Assembly (NCBI GenBank): GCA_910585645.1
Contig: CAJUFP010000118.1
Location: 1-13,712 of the forward strand
Direction of reading: 5' to 3'
DNA length: 13,712 bases
Source: an uncultured Hungatella sp.
GTDB lineage: Bacteria > Bacillota > Clostridia > Lachnospirales > Lachnospiraceae
Both the position numbers and the translations under genes were made by a program. Under the pieces are notes generated by a model. The model was not told the origin of the DNA, ran no database searches, and saw only the letters and a list, made by a program, of their open reading frames with translations. Shown in pieces: positions 1-6,519 of this stretch; within the stretch, counting starts at the first letter, position 1, and the number at the start of each line of letters is the position of its first letter.

Positions 1-1562
1 AGGTATCTGGGGGCGGGGGAGTCGGAGAGCGGAGGAATGGGGCGGGGGGATATGGGGAGAGAAGGAGTGGAGTGGGGGAAGACGGGGAGCAGAGGAATGG
101 GGCGGGGGGATGCGGAGAGCACAGGAATGGAGCGGGGGGATATGGAGAACAGAGGAACGGAGCGGAGGGATATGGGGAGAGAAGGCGTGGAGCGGGGGAA
201 TGCGGGGAGCAGAGGAATGAAGCGGGGGAATATGGAAAGCCGGAGGTCAGGGCACAGGAGTATGGAAAGCCGGGGGGCGGAGAGCAGGAGGCCGCGGAAA
301 GGGGCCGTCTGGAGATTATTCTGGCAGGGGCAGGCATGGGCGGCAGGGGATGTCTCACAAGGGAGGTGGAGGAGGCTGTAGACAGGGCGGATATCCTGAT
401 GGGGGCTAAGACAGTGGTGGACCGGTATCCAAAAACGCCGGAGCGATATGATTTTTATAGGGCAGAGCAGATTATCCCGTTTTTGAGGAATATTTCCGGG
501 AAACGGGTTGTGATTCTTTTTTCCGGGGACACCGGGTTTTACAGCGGCTGCGGCGCTGTGTACCGGGGGCTGAGACGGGAGATTGAGGCGGGACGGCTGA
601 GGGCGTCGGTGCGTGTGATGCCCGGCATATCTTCGGCGGCGTATCTGGCCTCCTGCATAGGGGAGAGCTATGAGGACAGCGCCATTTACAGCATCCATGG
701 GCGGGAGCTGTTTAATCTGGCGGGAAAGATCAGGAGAAGCCGGAAACTGTTTTTGCTGACGTCCGGCGTCAGGGATGTAAACCGGCTTGGACAGATTCTG
801 GAAGAGCATGGTTTGGCCGAATGCAGGGTGGTGACCGGTTATCAGCTGTCCTGTGAGAATCAGGAGATCAAAGTTTGTACGCCCCGGCAGTGCCGTGAGA
901 TGAAAAGGGAGGGGCTGTACACCTGCCTGATTGAAAATCCATGGGCCCGGGAGCCCAGGGTGACCCACGGAATCAGGGACTCTGAGTTTGTCAGGGGAAA
1001 GGCGCCTATGACCAAGGAGGAGGTGAGGGAGGTCAGTATCTGTAAAATGAGGCTGCACCGGGGGGCGGTGGTCTATGATATCGGAAGCGGAACCGGTTCT
1101 GTGGCGGTGGAGACGGCCGGTCTGTGGGACGACATACAGGTGTATGCCCTGGAGAGGAAGAGAGAGGCGGTTTCTTTAATTGAGGAAAATAAGAGGAAGT
1201 TTCAGCTGGAAAATATCGTTGTCACAGAGGGGGAAGCGCCGGAGGGCCTTGAGGGGCTGCCAAGGGCTACCCACGCATTTATCGGGGGAAGCGGCGGGAG
1301 AATGAGGGAGATTCTGGACAGGCTGCGGCACATAAACCCTCATATGCGGGTGGTGATCAATGCGGTCAGTATGGAGACCATCTGTGAGTTGAAGGAGATT
1401 TTGGGGCAGTACAGAATAGAGGATGAGGAGATCGTGCAGCTGCAGGTAAGCCGGATGAAACAGACAGGGGCGTACCATATGATGACCGGGGAGAATCCGG
1501 TATGGATCTGCGCTTTTTATTTTTGTCCGGAGGAGAGGGAGGGGAGTAGAGATGAGGTGTAG
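1..1562 (+). CDS. cbiET: Cobalt-precorrin-7 C5-methyltransferase / cobalt-precorrin-6B C15-methyltransferase (decarboxylating), CbiE-CbiT fusion, 5' partial
   Basis: Catalyses the late SAM-dependent methylations at C5 and C15, with loss of the C12 acetate carboxyl, in anaerobic cobalamin synthesis; cytoplasmic. The frame is open to the left edge (first full codon at 3) with no stop. GTG at 72 is the first in-frame start codon in the window, but the whole area is SD-like, so no start can be chosen. Counting from GTG 72, the CbiE domain begins near residue 80 (LEIILAGAGMGG) and contains SGDTGFYSGC. CbiT follows from about residue 300 with the SAM-binding motif DIGSGTG at 336-342. Residues before 80 are a decapeptide repeat, not part of either family. 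The domain part (about 417 residues) is normal for CbiET. The repeat may be a linker to an upstream fused domain; CbiJ/CobK reductase is one guess. It overlaps cbiA by 11 nt. Confidence 0.9.
   Translation, partial: VSGGGGVGERRNGAGGYGERRSGVGEDGEQRNGAGGCGEHRNGAGGYGEQRNGAEGYGERRRGAGECGEQRNEAGEYGKPEVRAQEYGKPGGGEQEAAERGRLEIILAGAGMGGRGCLTREVEEAVDRADILMGAKTVVDRYPKTPERYDFYRAEQIIPFLRNISGKRVVILFSGDTGFYSGCGAVYRGLRREIEAGRLRASVRVMPGISSAAYLASCIGESYEDSAIYSIHGRELFNLAGKIRRSRKLFLLTSGVRDVNRLGQILEEHGLAECRVVTGYQLSCENQEIKVCTPRQCREMKREGLYTCLIENPWAREPRVTHGIRDSEFVRGKAPMTKEEVREVSICKMRLHRGAVVYDIGSGTGSVAVETAGLWDDIQVYALERKREAVSLIEENKRKFQLENIVVTEGEAPEGLEGLPRATHAFIGGSGGRMREILDRLRHINPHMRVVINAVSMETICELKEILGQYRIEDEEIVQLQVSRMKQTGAYHMMTGENPVWICAFYFCPEEREGSRDEV
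24..263 (+). repeat. About eight 30-bp tandem repeats encoding a decapeptide
   Basis: Eight consecutive 30-bp units run without spacers. In the cbiET frame they read as variants of GEQRNGAGGY, the last position alternating among Tyr, Cys and Asp. The later copies degrade (GEQRNEAGEY, then GKPEVRAQEY), followed by a partial GKPGGGEQEA. The unit is a multiple of three, so the reading frame is kept. The plus strand here is nearly all G and A, with a run of four or five G in most units. The peptide would be charged, Gly-rich and disordered. Decay towards the CbiE domain suggests expansion by slippage with older copies at the downstream end (inference). Confidence 0.9.
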
Positions 1563-3069
1563 AAGAGTTATGATCGCTGCCCCAAAAAGCGGCAGCGGAA
1601 AGACCATGATTACCTGCGCGCTGCTTAAGGCGCTGAAAGACCGGGGGGAGAAGGTGGTTTCGTTTAAGTGCGGGCCGGATTACATTGACCCTATGTTCCA
1701 TGAAAAGGCAATGGGGATTTCGTCGGGAAATCTGGACACTTTTTTTACGGACAGGGAGGAGACCAGAAGGCTTTTTATGGATGAGGCCGGGGAGGCTGGG
1801 GTGGCTGTCCTGGAGGGCGTTATGGGGGTTTTTGACGGGCTGGGGGGCGTCCGGGAGGAGGGATCTTCCTACCATTTGGCCCAGGTGACGGGGACGCCCA
1901 TTATCCTGGTGGCGGATGTGAGGGGGATGGGGCGTTCGGTGATTCCTTTGCTGTCCGGGTTTCTTGCTTATGACAGGGAACGGCTGATCCGCGGGGTGAT
2001 ACTCAACAGGATGTCGGAAGGGTATTTTGCGATCATAAAACCGCTGATAGAGGATGAGCTGGGAATCCCGGTTCTGGGGTATTTTCCGGAGAGGAAGGAG
2101 CTGGGGATTGAGAGCAGACACCTGGGACTTGTGATGCCGGATGAGATGAGGGATATCAGGGAAAAGCTGGAGGCGGCGGCCATACAGCTGGAGAGGACGG
2201 TTTCGGTTGACCGTATTGTGGAGATCGCCAGGGGCGGGAACGGGCTGGATGAGGAACCGGAAAGCCGTATTGCGGAGATCGCCAGGGGCGGGAACGGGTT
2301 GGATGAGGAACCGGAAAGAGGGCCGGGGGACAGGCAGGAGAGGGGACCGGAGGATCCTGGCAGCGGAACCGGCGGGCGAAACGGCAGGAAACCGGCAGGA
2401 GGCGAAAGCGGCTGTGGCCGGGGAAGGCAGAGGGCTGTAAGGCCAAAGCCTGTGATCGGCGTTGCCAGGGATGAGGCGTTCTGTTTTTATTACAGGGAGA
2501 ATCTCAGGATGCTGGAGGAATATGGGGCGGAGCTTATCTGGTTTTCTCCTATTCGCGATAAGCGGGTGCCGGATAAATGTCGCGGGCTTTTGCTGGGCGG
2601 AGGCTACCCGGAGCTGTATGCGGGAAAGCTCAGTGAAAATCAGGGGATGCGGGATTCTGTGAGGCAGGCCGTAAAAAAGGGAATGCCTGTGGTCGCGGAG
2701 TGCGGCGGGTTTATGTATCTGCACCAGGAGCTTGTTGACCGGGACGGCGTCAGGTTTGCCATGGCCGGTGCGCTGCCCGCCGCTTGTTTTTATACGGGAC
2801 GGCCGGTGCGATTTGGCTATATAGAGATTGAGGAAAAAAGAAGCATTTTTCTTCCGGAAGGGGAGCGGATAAAGGGGCATGAGTTTCATTATTATGACAG
2901 CACAGACAATGGCAGCAGCGCGGTGGCCATAAAACCGGTGACTGGGAAGACGTATTCTTGCGTGGTGGAGAGTGAGAATTGCTGGATGGGGTTTCCACAT
3001 TTGTATTATCCGTCCAATGGGGGATTTGTGAGAAGGTTGATTGAAAAGATGATTTCTTGTGCAGAATAG
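1552..3069 (+). CDS. cbiA: Cobyrinate a,c-diamide synthase (CbiA)
   Basis: ATP- and glutamine-dependent amidation of the a and c side chains of cob(II)yrinate; cytoplasmic. The N-terminal ATP-binding domain has the P-loop APKSGSGKT (residues 10-18) followed by FKCGPDYIDPMFH and the conserved NLDTFF. The C-terminal class-I-like glutamine amidotransferase domain starts near residue 301 (VIGVARDEAFCFYY). It shows LLLGGGYPEL, nucleophile Cys384 in AECGGFMYL and His483 in GFPHLYYPSN. At 505 residues it is longer than the roughly 450-460 usual for the family; the excess is an approximately 80-residue Gly/Arg/Glu-rich linker (residues 221-300) containing an 18-residue duplication. Start ATG 1552 follows a purine-rich SD and overlaps the cbiET stop, implying translational coupling; ATG 1570 is an alternative start just before the P-loop. 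Confidence 0.95.
   Translation: MRCRRVMIAAPKSGSGKTMITCALLKALKDRGEKVVSFKCGPDYIDPMFHEKAMGISSGNLDTFFTDREETRRLFMDEAGEAGVAVLEGVMGVFDGLGGVREEGSSYHLAQVTGTPIILVADVRGMGRSVIPLLSGFLAYDRERLIRGVILNRMSEGYFAIIKPLIEDELGIPVLGYFPERKELGIESRHLGLVMPDEMRDIREKLEAAAIQLERTVSVDRIVEIARGGNGLDEEPESRIAEIARGGNGLDEEPERGPGDRQERGPEDPGSGTGGRNGRKPAGGESGCGRGRQRAVRPKPVIGVARDEAFCFYYRENLRMLEEYGAELIWFSPIRDKRVPDKCRGLLLGGGYPELYAGKLSENQGMRDSVRQAVKKGMPVVAECGGFMYLHQELVDRDGVRFAMAGALPAACFYTGRPVRFGYIEIEEKRSIFLPEGERIKGHEFHYYDSTDNGSSAVAIKPVTGKTYSCVVESENCWMGFPHLYYPSNGGFVRRLIEKMISCAE
2212..2319 (+). repeat. 54-bp tandem duplication in the cbiA interdomain linker
   Basis: Two adjacent 54-bp copies (2212-2265 and 2266-2319) encode RIVEIARGGNGLDEEPES and the same with A for V and a final R. 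Only a few bases differ, so the duplication is recent or homogenised. It lies after the VSVDRIVEIA segment that closes the ATP-binding domain. It is followed by a further degenerate Gly/Arg/Pro-rich stretch to about 2445. The reading frame is kept. Confidence 0.93.
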
Positions 3070-3122
3070 CAAAATAATGAACTTCCCCCACAAGAACTTC
3101 GAATAAAATTCCCGCGCCGCTC

Positions 3123-3151
3123 TTGACATTCCCAAAAAGTGTAACTATAAT
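3123..3151 (+). promoter_or_regulatory. Sigma-A promoter of the Rrf2-MATE operon
   Basis: Perfect consensus -35 TTGACA (3123-3128) and perfect -10 TATAAT (3146-3151), 17 nt apart. Initiation is expected near 3158, giving a leader of only about 16 nt before the ATG at 3174, just enough for the AGGAGG ribosome binding site (3161-3166). Such a strong promoter would need repression, which fits the palindrome over its -10. Confidence 0.9.
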
Positions 3152-3157
3152 AGTTAC
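3141..3157. promoter_or_regulatory. Palindromic operator over the -10, probable Rrf2 autoregulatory site
   Basis: GTAACTA (3141-3147) and TAGTTAC (3151-3157) are perfect inverted arms with a 3-nt centre, and the -10 hexamer lies inside. Bound protein would block RNA polymerase. Rrf2 regulators commonly repress their own promoter, so the gene starting at 3174 is the natural ligand (inference). Confidence 0.75.
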
Positions 3158-3173
3158 ACAAGGAGGCGATATC

Positions 3174-3608
3174 ATGAGCGCGAACACAAGGTTTCCCGTG
3201 GCTGTCCATATTCTGGTCTTTGCGGCTGTTTATCCGGGGCAATGTTCATCGGAGCGGATTGCACAGAGCGCCAACACCAACCCTGTGGTGATCCGCAGGC
3301 TTAACGGGCAGCTGAAAAACGCGGGGCTGCTGCGTATCCGAAACGGGGCCGCAGGCACGGAGCTGGCGAAACCGCCTCAGGAGATTACGCTGAAGGACGT
3401 GTATCTGGCGGTACAGACAAGGGAGAAAGGCCATTTGTTCGACACCCACCAGAAGCCAGACCCTGAATGCCCGGTAGGCGGGCGGATCCTGGATGCCATC
3501 CGGGGGCCCCTTGATGACGCCCAGGACGCGGTGGAGTCGGCCCTTGGCCGGTACACCATAGGGGGAATTGTTGAAACCATTACAAAAAGGATGATGGAGG
3601 AAGGATAA
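3174..3608 (+). CDS. Rrf2-family (YwnA-like) winged-helix transcriptional regulator
   Basis: DNA-binding repressor, 144 residues, normal for the family. The N-terminal winged helix-turn-helix covers about residues 5-60, with recognition segment SERIAQSANTNPVVIRRLNGQLKNAGLL; a C-terminal dimerisation helix ends the protein. The three-Cys iron-sulfur cluster of IscR/NsrR is absent. Only Cys24 and Cys99 (in DPECPVGGRI) are seen, and the CPVG element is typical of YwnA-type members, whose signal is usually unknown. I chose ATG 3174 because AGGAGG lies 7 nt upstream; the longer frame to TTG 3123 begins inside the -35 element and cannot be the start. It is the first gene of an operon with the MATE gene, 1 nt downstream. 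It probably represses both through the palindrome at 3141-3157. Confidence 0.92.
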   Translation: MSANTRFPVAVHILVFAAVYPGQCSSERIAQSANTNPVVIRRLNGQLKNAGLLRIRNGAAGTELAKPPQEITLKDVYLAVQTREKGHLFDTHQKPDPECPVGGRILDAIRGPLDDAQDAVESALGRYTIGGIVETITKRMMEEG

Positions 3609-3609
3609 G

Positions 3610-4980
3610 ATGGCAGATGCAGGCAAAAAAAGTATGGTAACAGATCTGACACAGGGCGGCGTTTTTTCCAATCTGGCGCGGCTGGCCCTTCCCTTTATGC
3701 TTTCCAATCTGCTGCAGATGCTGTATTCCATGATCGACATGATCGTGGTAGGGCAGTATGTGGGCAGCACCGGATTATCGGCGGTCACGGTGTCCTCCCA
3801 GATCATCGTGCTGATGACCACCATTGCCACGGGGTTCGCTTCGGCGGGGCAGGTGCTTATCTCCCAGCAGGTGGGCACAAAGGACGATGAGGGCAGGAAA
3901 AAGACCATCGGCACCCTGTTTTCCACGCTGCTTCTTATGGCGGGGGTGATGACTGTGGTGGGAGTAGGGCTTCACGGGCCCATGCTGCGGCTTTTGAAGG
4001 TGCCGGAGGAAGCATTTCCCCAGGCGGTGGACTATATGCTGGTGTGCAGCGGAGGAATCGTGTTTACCTATGGCTATAATTCCATCTCCGCAATCCTGCG
4101 GGGCATGGGGGACGGAAAACGGCCGTTTATCTTTATCGCCATTGCTTCCGCCGTCAACGTGGTGCTGGACATCCTGTTCGTTGGGCCCATGGGGCTTATG
4201 GCGGCGGGGGCTGCCTGGGCCACCATCATCGCCCAGGCGGTATCCTTTGTCATTTCCGTCGTGTATTTGTACCGGAACCGGGAAGGTTTCGGCTTCGATT
4301 TCCGGTTGGGGAGTTTCCGCATCCATAAGAAGAGCCTGTCCATCCTTTTGCGCCTTGGACTGCCGGCTGCCTTACAGCACAGCGCCATCAGCATTTCCAT
4401 GCTGTTCATCAACGGCTTTGTCAACGGGTACGGCCTGGCGGCGTCCGCGGCTTTCGGCGTGGGCAGGCGGGTGGAGATGTTCCCGACCACACTGACCAGT
4501 TCCGTGAGTATGGCGGTTTCCGCCATGGTGGGACAGAACATGGCGGCCGGCAAAGTGGAGCGCTCCAAAAGCGCGGTGTACTATGCCCTGGGGATCAATG
4601 CATCCATCATTGTCACTGCGTTTGTCATCTTTGCTTTCTGGCCCAGGGAGGTGTTTGCCGTTTTCACCCAGGACGGCTCCGTGCTGGAGCTTTCCCGGCT
4701 GGTGATGAGGACGATTCTCATCGGTCTGCCGGCGTTTGCCATTATGCACGCGTTCAACCCCTTTATCCAGGGCATCGGCAATGCGAAGCTGGGTCTGATC
4801 ATCGGCCTGATGGACGGCGTGGTGGCCCGAATCGGGCTGTGTATTCTCTTTGAGCGGGTGCTGCATATGGGGCTTTGGGGCGTGCTGCTGGGGTACACCC
4901 TGGCTACCTACGTGACCGCCATCCCTGCCATGGTCTATTTCCTTTCCGGCGTCTGGAAGAAGCGCAGGATGCTGGTGTGA
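3610..4980 (+). CDS. MATE-family multidrug efflux transporter
   Basis: Integral membrane cation/drug antiporter of the MATE superfamily (NorM/MepA/DinF group), 456 residues and hydrophobic throughout, consistent with 12 transmembrane helices. Typical features are the N-terminal LALPFMLSNLLQMLYSMIDM followed by VVGQYVGSTGLSAV, the loop LISQQVGTKDDEGRKK, and GMGDGKRPFIFIAIASAVNVVLDILFVGPMG ending the first half. The second half repeats the pattern from about residue 240 (LRLGLPAALQHSAISIS). ATG 3610 is 1 nt after the Rrf2 stop, with GGAGGAAGG as ribosome binding site inside the upstream gene, so the two are co-transcribed and probably translationally coupled. The substrate cannot be read from sequence. 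The likely end of transcription is the hairpin at 5151-5181. Confidence 0.94.
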   Translation: MADAGKKSMVTDLTQGGVFSNLARLALPFMLSNLLQMLYSMIDMIVVGQYVGSTGLSAVTVSSQIIVLMTTIATGFASAGQVLISQQVGTKDDEGRKKTIGTLFSTLLLMAGVMTVVGVGLHGPMLRLLKVPEEAFPQAVDYMLVCSGGIVFTYGYNSISAILRGMGDGKRPFIFIAIASAVNVVLDILFVGPMGLMAAGAAWATIIAQAVSFVISVVYLYRNREGFGFDFRLGSFRIHKKSLSILLRLGLPAALQHSAISISMLFINGFVNGYGLAASAAFGVGRRVEMFPTTLTSSVSMAVSAMVGQNMAAGKVERSKSAVYYALGINASIIVTAFVIFAFWPREVFAVFTQDGSVLELSRLVMRTILIGLPAFAIMHAFNPFIQGIGNAKLGLIIGLMDGVVARIGLCILFERVLHMGLWGVLLGYTLATYVTAIPAMVYFLSGVWKKRRMLV

Positions 4981-4999
4981 CCGGGAAGGTGGAGATTCC

Positions 5000-5150
5000 C
5001 TGTTCCATGATATATTTCTTCAAGGTCTTCAGAGACCGTTCAAAATTTTCATCGGAAAAAAGTTTGGATAAATAAGGATGATACAACAGCAATGACAGCG
5101 CTTCGCCAGATATTATCTGGCATTGACCAATAAAGATAGATTCCGCTTTG
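5000..5150 (-). pseudogene. Possible remnant of a regulator C-terminus (TetR-like?)
   Basis: In this otherwise gene-free stretch the minus strand reads as plausible protein: AESIFIGQCQIISGEALSLL, then LLYHPYLSKLFSDENFERSL, then KTLKKYIMEQ. It resembles the C-terminal helices of a TetR-type regulator, but this is impression only. No N-terminal DNA-binding domain is present upstream, and the frame runs on without a natural stop into antisense of the MATE gene. It is more A/T-rich than the flanking genes. It may equally be a chance open frame. Confidence 0.25.
5105..5121. repeat. 17-bp perfect palindrome in the intergenic region
   Basis: GCCAGATA (5105-5112), T, TATCTGGC (5114-5121) forms perfect 8-bp inverted arms around one base. 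It lies 125 nt after the MATE stop and 30 nt before the terminator hairpin. It could be a protein-binding site or part of a transcript 3' structure; no promoter overlaps it. Confidence 0.7.
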
Positions 5151-5181
5151 GCCCATGGGACACCTGCACCCATGGGCTTTT
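5151..5181 (+). terminator. Rho-independent terminator after the Rrf2-MATE operon
   Basis: Stem GCCCATGGG (5151-5159) and CCCATGGGC (5169-5177) with a 9-nt loop, followed by TTTT (5178-5181). The 9-bp stem is perfect, but the T tract is short, so termination may be partial. Confidence 0.7.
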
Positions 5182-5238
5182 AACGTGGAAGAAACAAAAA
5201 GTTGGAAGAAGAGGCGGAAAATAAAATTGCGATTGGTA

Positions 5239-5270
5239 TTGACCAGACTGTTACTGTACGGTTTATGATA
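5239..5270 (+). promoter_or_regulatory. MerR-type promoter/operator of the serine hydrolase gene
   Basis: The -35 TTGACC (5239-5244) and -10 TATGAT (5264-5269) are 19 nt apart, the over-long spacer typical of promoters activated by MerR-family proteins. The spacer holds an imperfect dyad: left half 5241-5251, right half 5253-5263, 7 of 11 positions symmetric. It matches the site at 7359-7390 in 28 of 32 positions. The MerR-family protein encoded at 6494-7324 is therefore the likely regulator (inference). Confidence 0.8.
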
Positions 5271-5284
5271 AAAGCAGCAAAAAA

Positions 5285-5303
5285 CAGGTTTCCCAAAAAC
5301 CTG
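5285..5303 (+). repeat. Small inverted repeat in the hydrolase 5' leader
   Basis: CAGGTTT (5285-5291) and AAACCTG (5297-5303) are perfect arms around a 5-nt loop. They lie between the probable transcription start (about 5276) and the ribosome binding site AAGGAGA (about 5321-5327). A weak leader hairpin could protect the mRNA or modulate translation; there is no T tract, so it is not a terminator. Confidence 0.5.
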
Positions 5304-5331
5304 AAACACAAACAACCATAAGGAGAAAACC

Positions 5332-6519
5332 ATGACAAAGAAAAAGAGATTATGTTGCAAAGTTGTGATTGGCGCTGCTGCTGTGATCGGGGTGGTCTGG
5401 GTCGGCTTTGGGAAGAAGATAAAGACCATCTATACGTCCTTAAACAGTTTCAAGGATGAGAATCTGGCCCACACCTTCCAGAATACACCCAAGATCCAGC
5501 CCACAAAGAAGATCGCCAGAGGCGAAAACACCTTTCAGTTTGGGAAGGAGGACAATGTGACCCTGGCAGAGGGATTTGACTTTGAGGGCGTCCATTATGG
5601 CACGGAAGCATTTATGGAGGACACCAGGACCCTGGCCATGATGGCGGTGAAGGATGATGTCATCAAATATGAGAACTACTTTTTCGGAGGGGACGAACAC
5701 ACGCTGTTTTCCTCCAACTCCATGGGCAAATCCTTTGTGTCGGCTCTCATGGGCATCGCCGTGGCGGAAGGGTATGTGGACAGTGTGGAGGACCCGTTGG
5801 GAAAATACATCCCGGAATTTGTGGGGACTAAGCTGGAGAACATCCCTGTCCGGGCGTGTCTTAAGATGGCGTCCGGGATTGATTTTAATGAGGACAAGGA
5901 TATGAGCGGATTTTCCATGAAGACCCTTATGGGAACCCCTGCCATGAAGGTGATCGCGAAATACGGCACCCAGGAGGAGCCGTTTACGTACCGAAGATAC
6001 CTGAGCATCAACACGGAAATCCTGGGACAGGTTATCGTAAACGCCACAGGCCGCAGTCTGGCACAATACATGGAGGAGAAGCTGTGGAAGCGGATCGACC
6101 CGGCCCACGACGCCTACTGGACCCTGAGCAACGGCACAGAGCTTGCCATGGGCGGTTTAAGCGTTTCCCTGAGAGATTACGCCCGGTTTGCCAGGCTGTA
6201 TCTCAAGGAAGGCGCGTACAACGGGCAGCAGATCCTTGACAGGGAGTGGGTCCGGGCCAGCATGGACATCAGTGAGGAGTACGCAAAACCGGGTTCCAAC
6301 CACGACGCCTACAATGCCATCGGGTATGGGTATCAGTGGTGGATACCCGATGGGAACCAGGGAGAATTTATGGCCATCGGCGTATACGGCCAGTGGATCT
6401 ACGTGAACCCCGAAAAAAATGTGATCATCGTCAAGACCAGCGCGGACCCGGATTTTATGGCCCCGGGGTATGAGTTGAAGCACGTGGAGTTTTTCAGGGC
6501 CGTCGCAAAGGCGCTATAG
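5332..6519 (+). CDS. Membrane-anchored serine hydrolase, beta-lactamase family (class C / NylB-like fold)
   Basis: Penicillin-binding-protein-like serine hydrolase, 395 residues. A basic N-terminus (KKKR) precedes a hydrophobic helix at about residues 10-27, so the enzyme is probably tethered outside the membrane; there is no clear lipobox. The SxxK motif is Ser130-Met-Gly-Lys133 (SSNSMGKSF). The second motif region is FTYRRYLSINTEILG, with Tyr223 or Tyr220 as candidate general base, and the C-terminal strand region is GVYGQWIYVNPEKNVIIV. These elements resemble esterase/6-aminohexanoate-dimer-hydrolase-type members more than true AmpC, which has YxN and KTG, so beta-lactam hydrolysis should not be assumed. 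Start ATG 5332 follows AAGGAGA. It has a MerR-type promoter shared in sequence with the MATE gene at 7434. Its 3' end overlaps the convergent MerR gene by 26 bp. Confidence 0.9.
   Translation: MTKKKRLCCKVVIGAAAVIGVVWVGFGKKIKTIYTSLNSFKDENLAHTFQNTPKIQPTKKIARGENTFQFGKEDNVTLAEGFDFEGVHYGTEAFMEDTRTLAMMAVKDDVIKYENYFFGGDEHTLFSSNSMGKSFVSALMGIAVAEGYVDSVEDPLGKYIPEFVGTKLENIPVRACLKMASGIDFNEDKDMSGFSMKTLMGTPAMKVIAKYGTQEEPFTYRRYLSINTEILGQVIVNATGRSLAQYMEEKLWKRIDPAHDAYWTLSNGTELAMGGLSVSLRDYARFARLYLKEGAYNGQQILDREWVRASMDISEEYAKPGSNHDAYNAIGYGYQWWIPDGNQGEFMAIGVYGQWIYVNPEKNVIIVKTSADPDFMAPGYELKHVEFFRAVAKAL

Noticed and set aside
24..263. Regularly spaced repeats that could suggest a CRISPR array
   Set aside because: The 30-bp units are contiguous with no unique spacers, keep a reading frame and encode a decapeptide.
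37..381. 114-codon open frame beginning at ATG 37, alternative to the cbiET frame
   Set aside because: The G/A repeat is open in several frames because it lacks T. Only the other frame continues into the CbiE domain.
3079..3102. Direct repeat GAACTTC in the cbiA-Rrf2 gap
   Set aside because: Only 7 bp, two copies, no link to promoter elements; likely chance.
1366..3135. 589-codon open frame on the minus strand covering all of cbiA
   Set aside because: It is the shadow of a strongly purine-biased coding strand. The translation is Pro/His/Arg-rich without family features, while the plus strand has full CbiA motifs.
5332..6519. Calling the serine hydrolase a class C beta-lactamase (antibiotic resistance)
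   Set aside because: SxxK is present, but AmpC-type YxN and KTG motifs are not clear; the sequence resembles the esterase/NylB-like branch.
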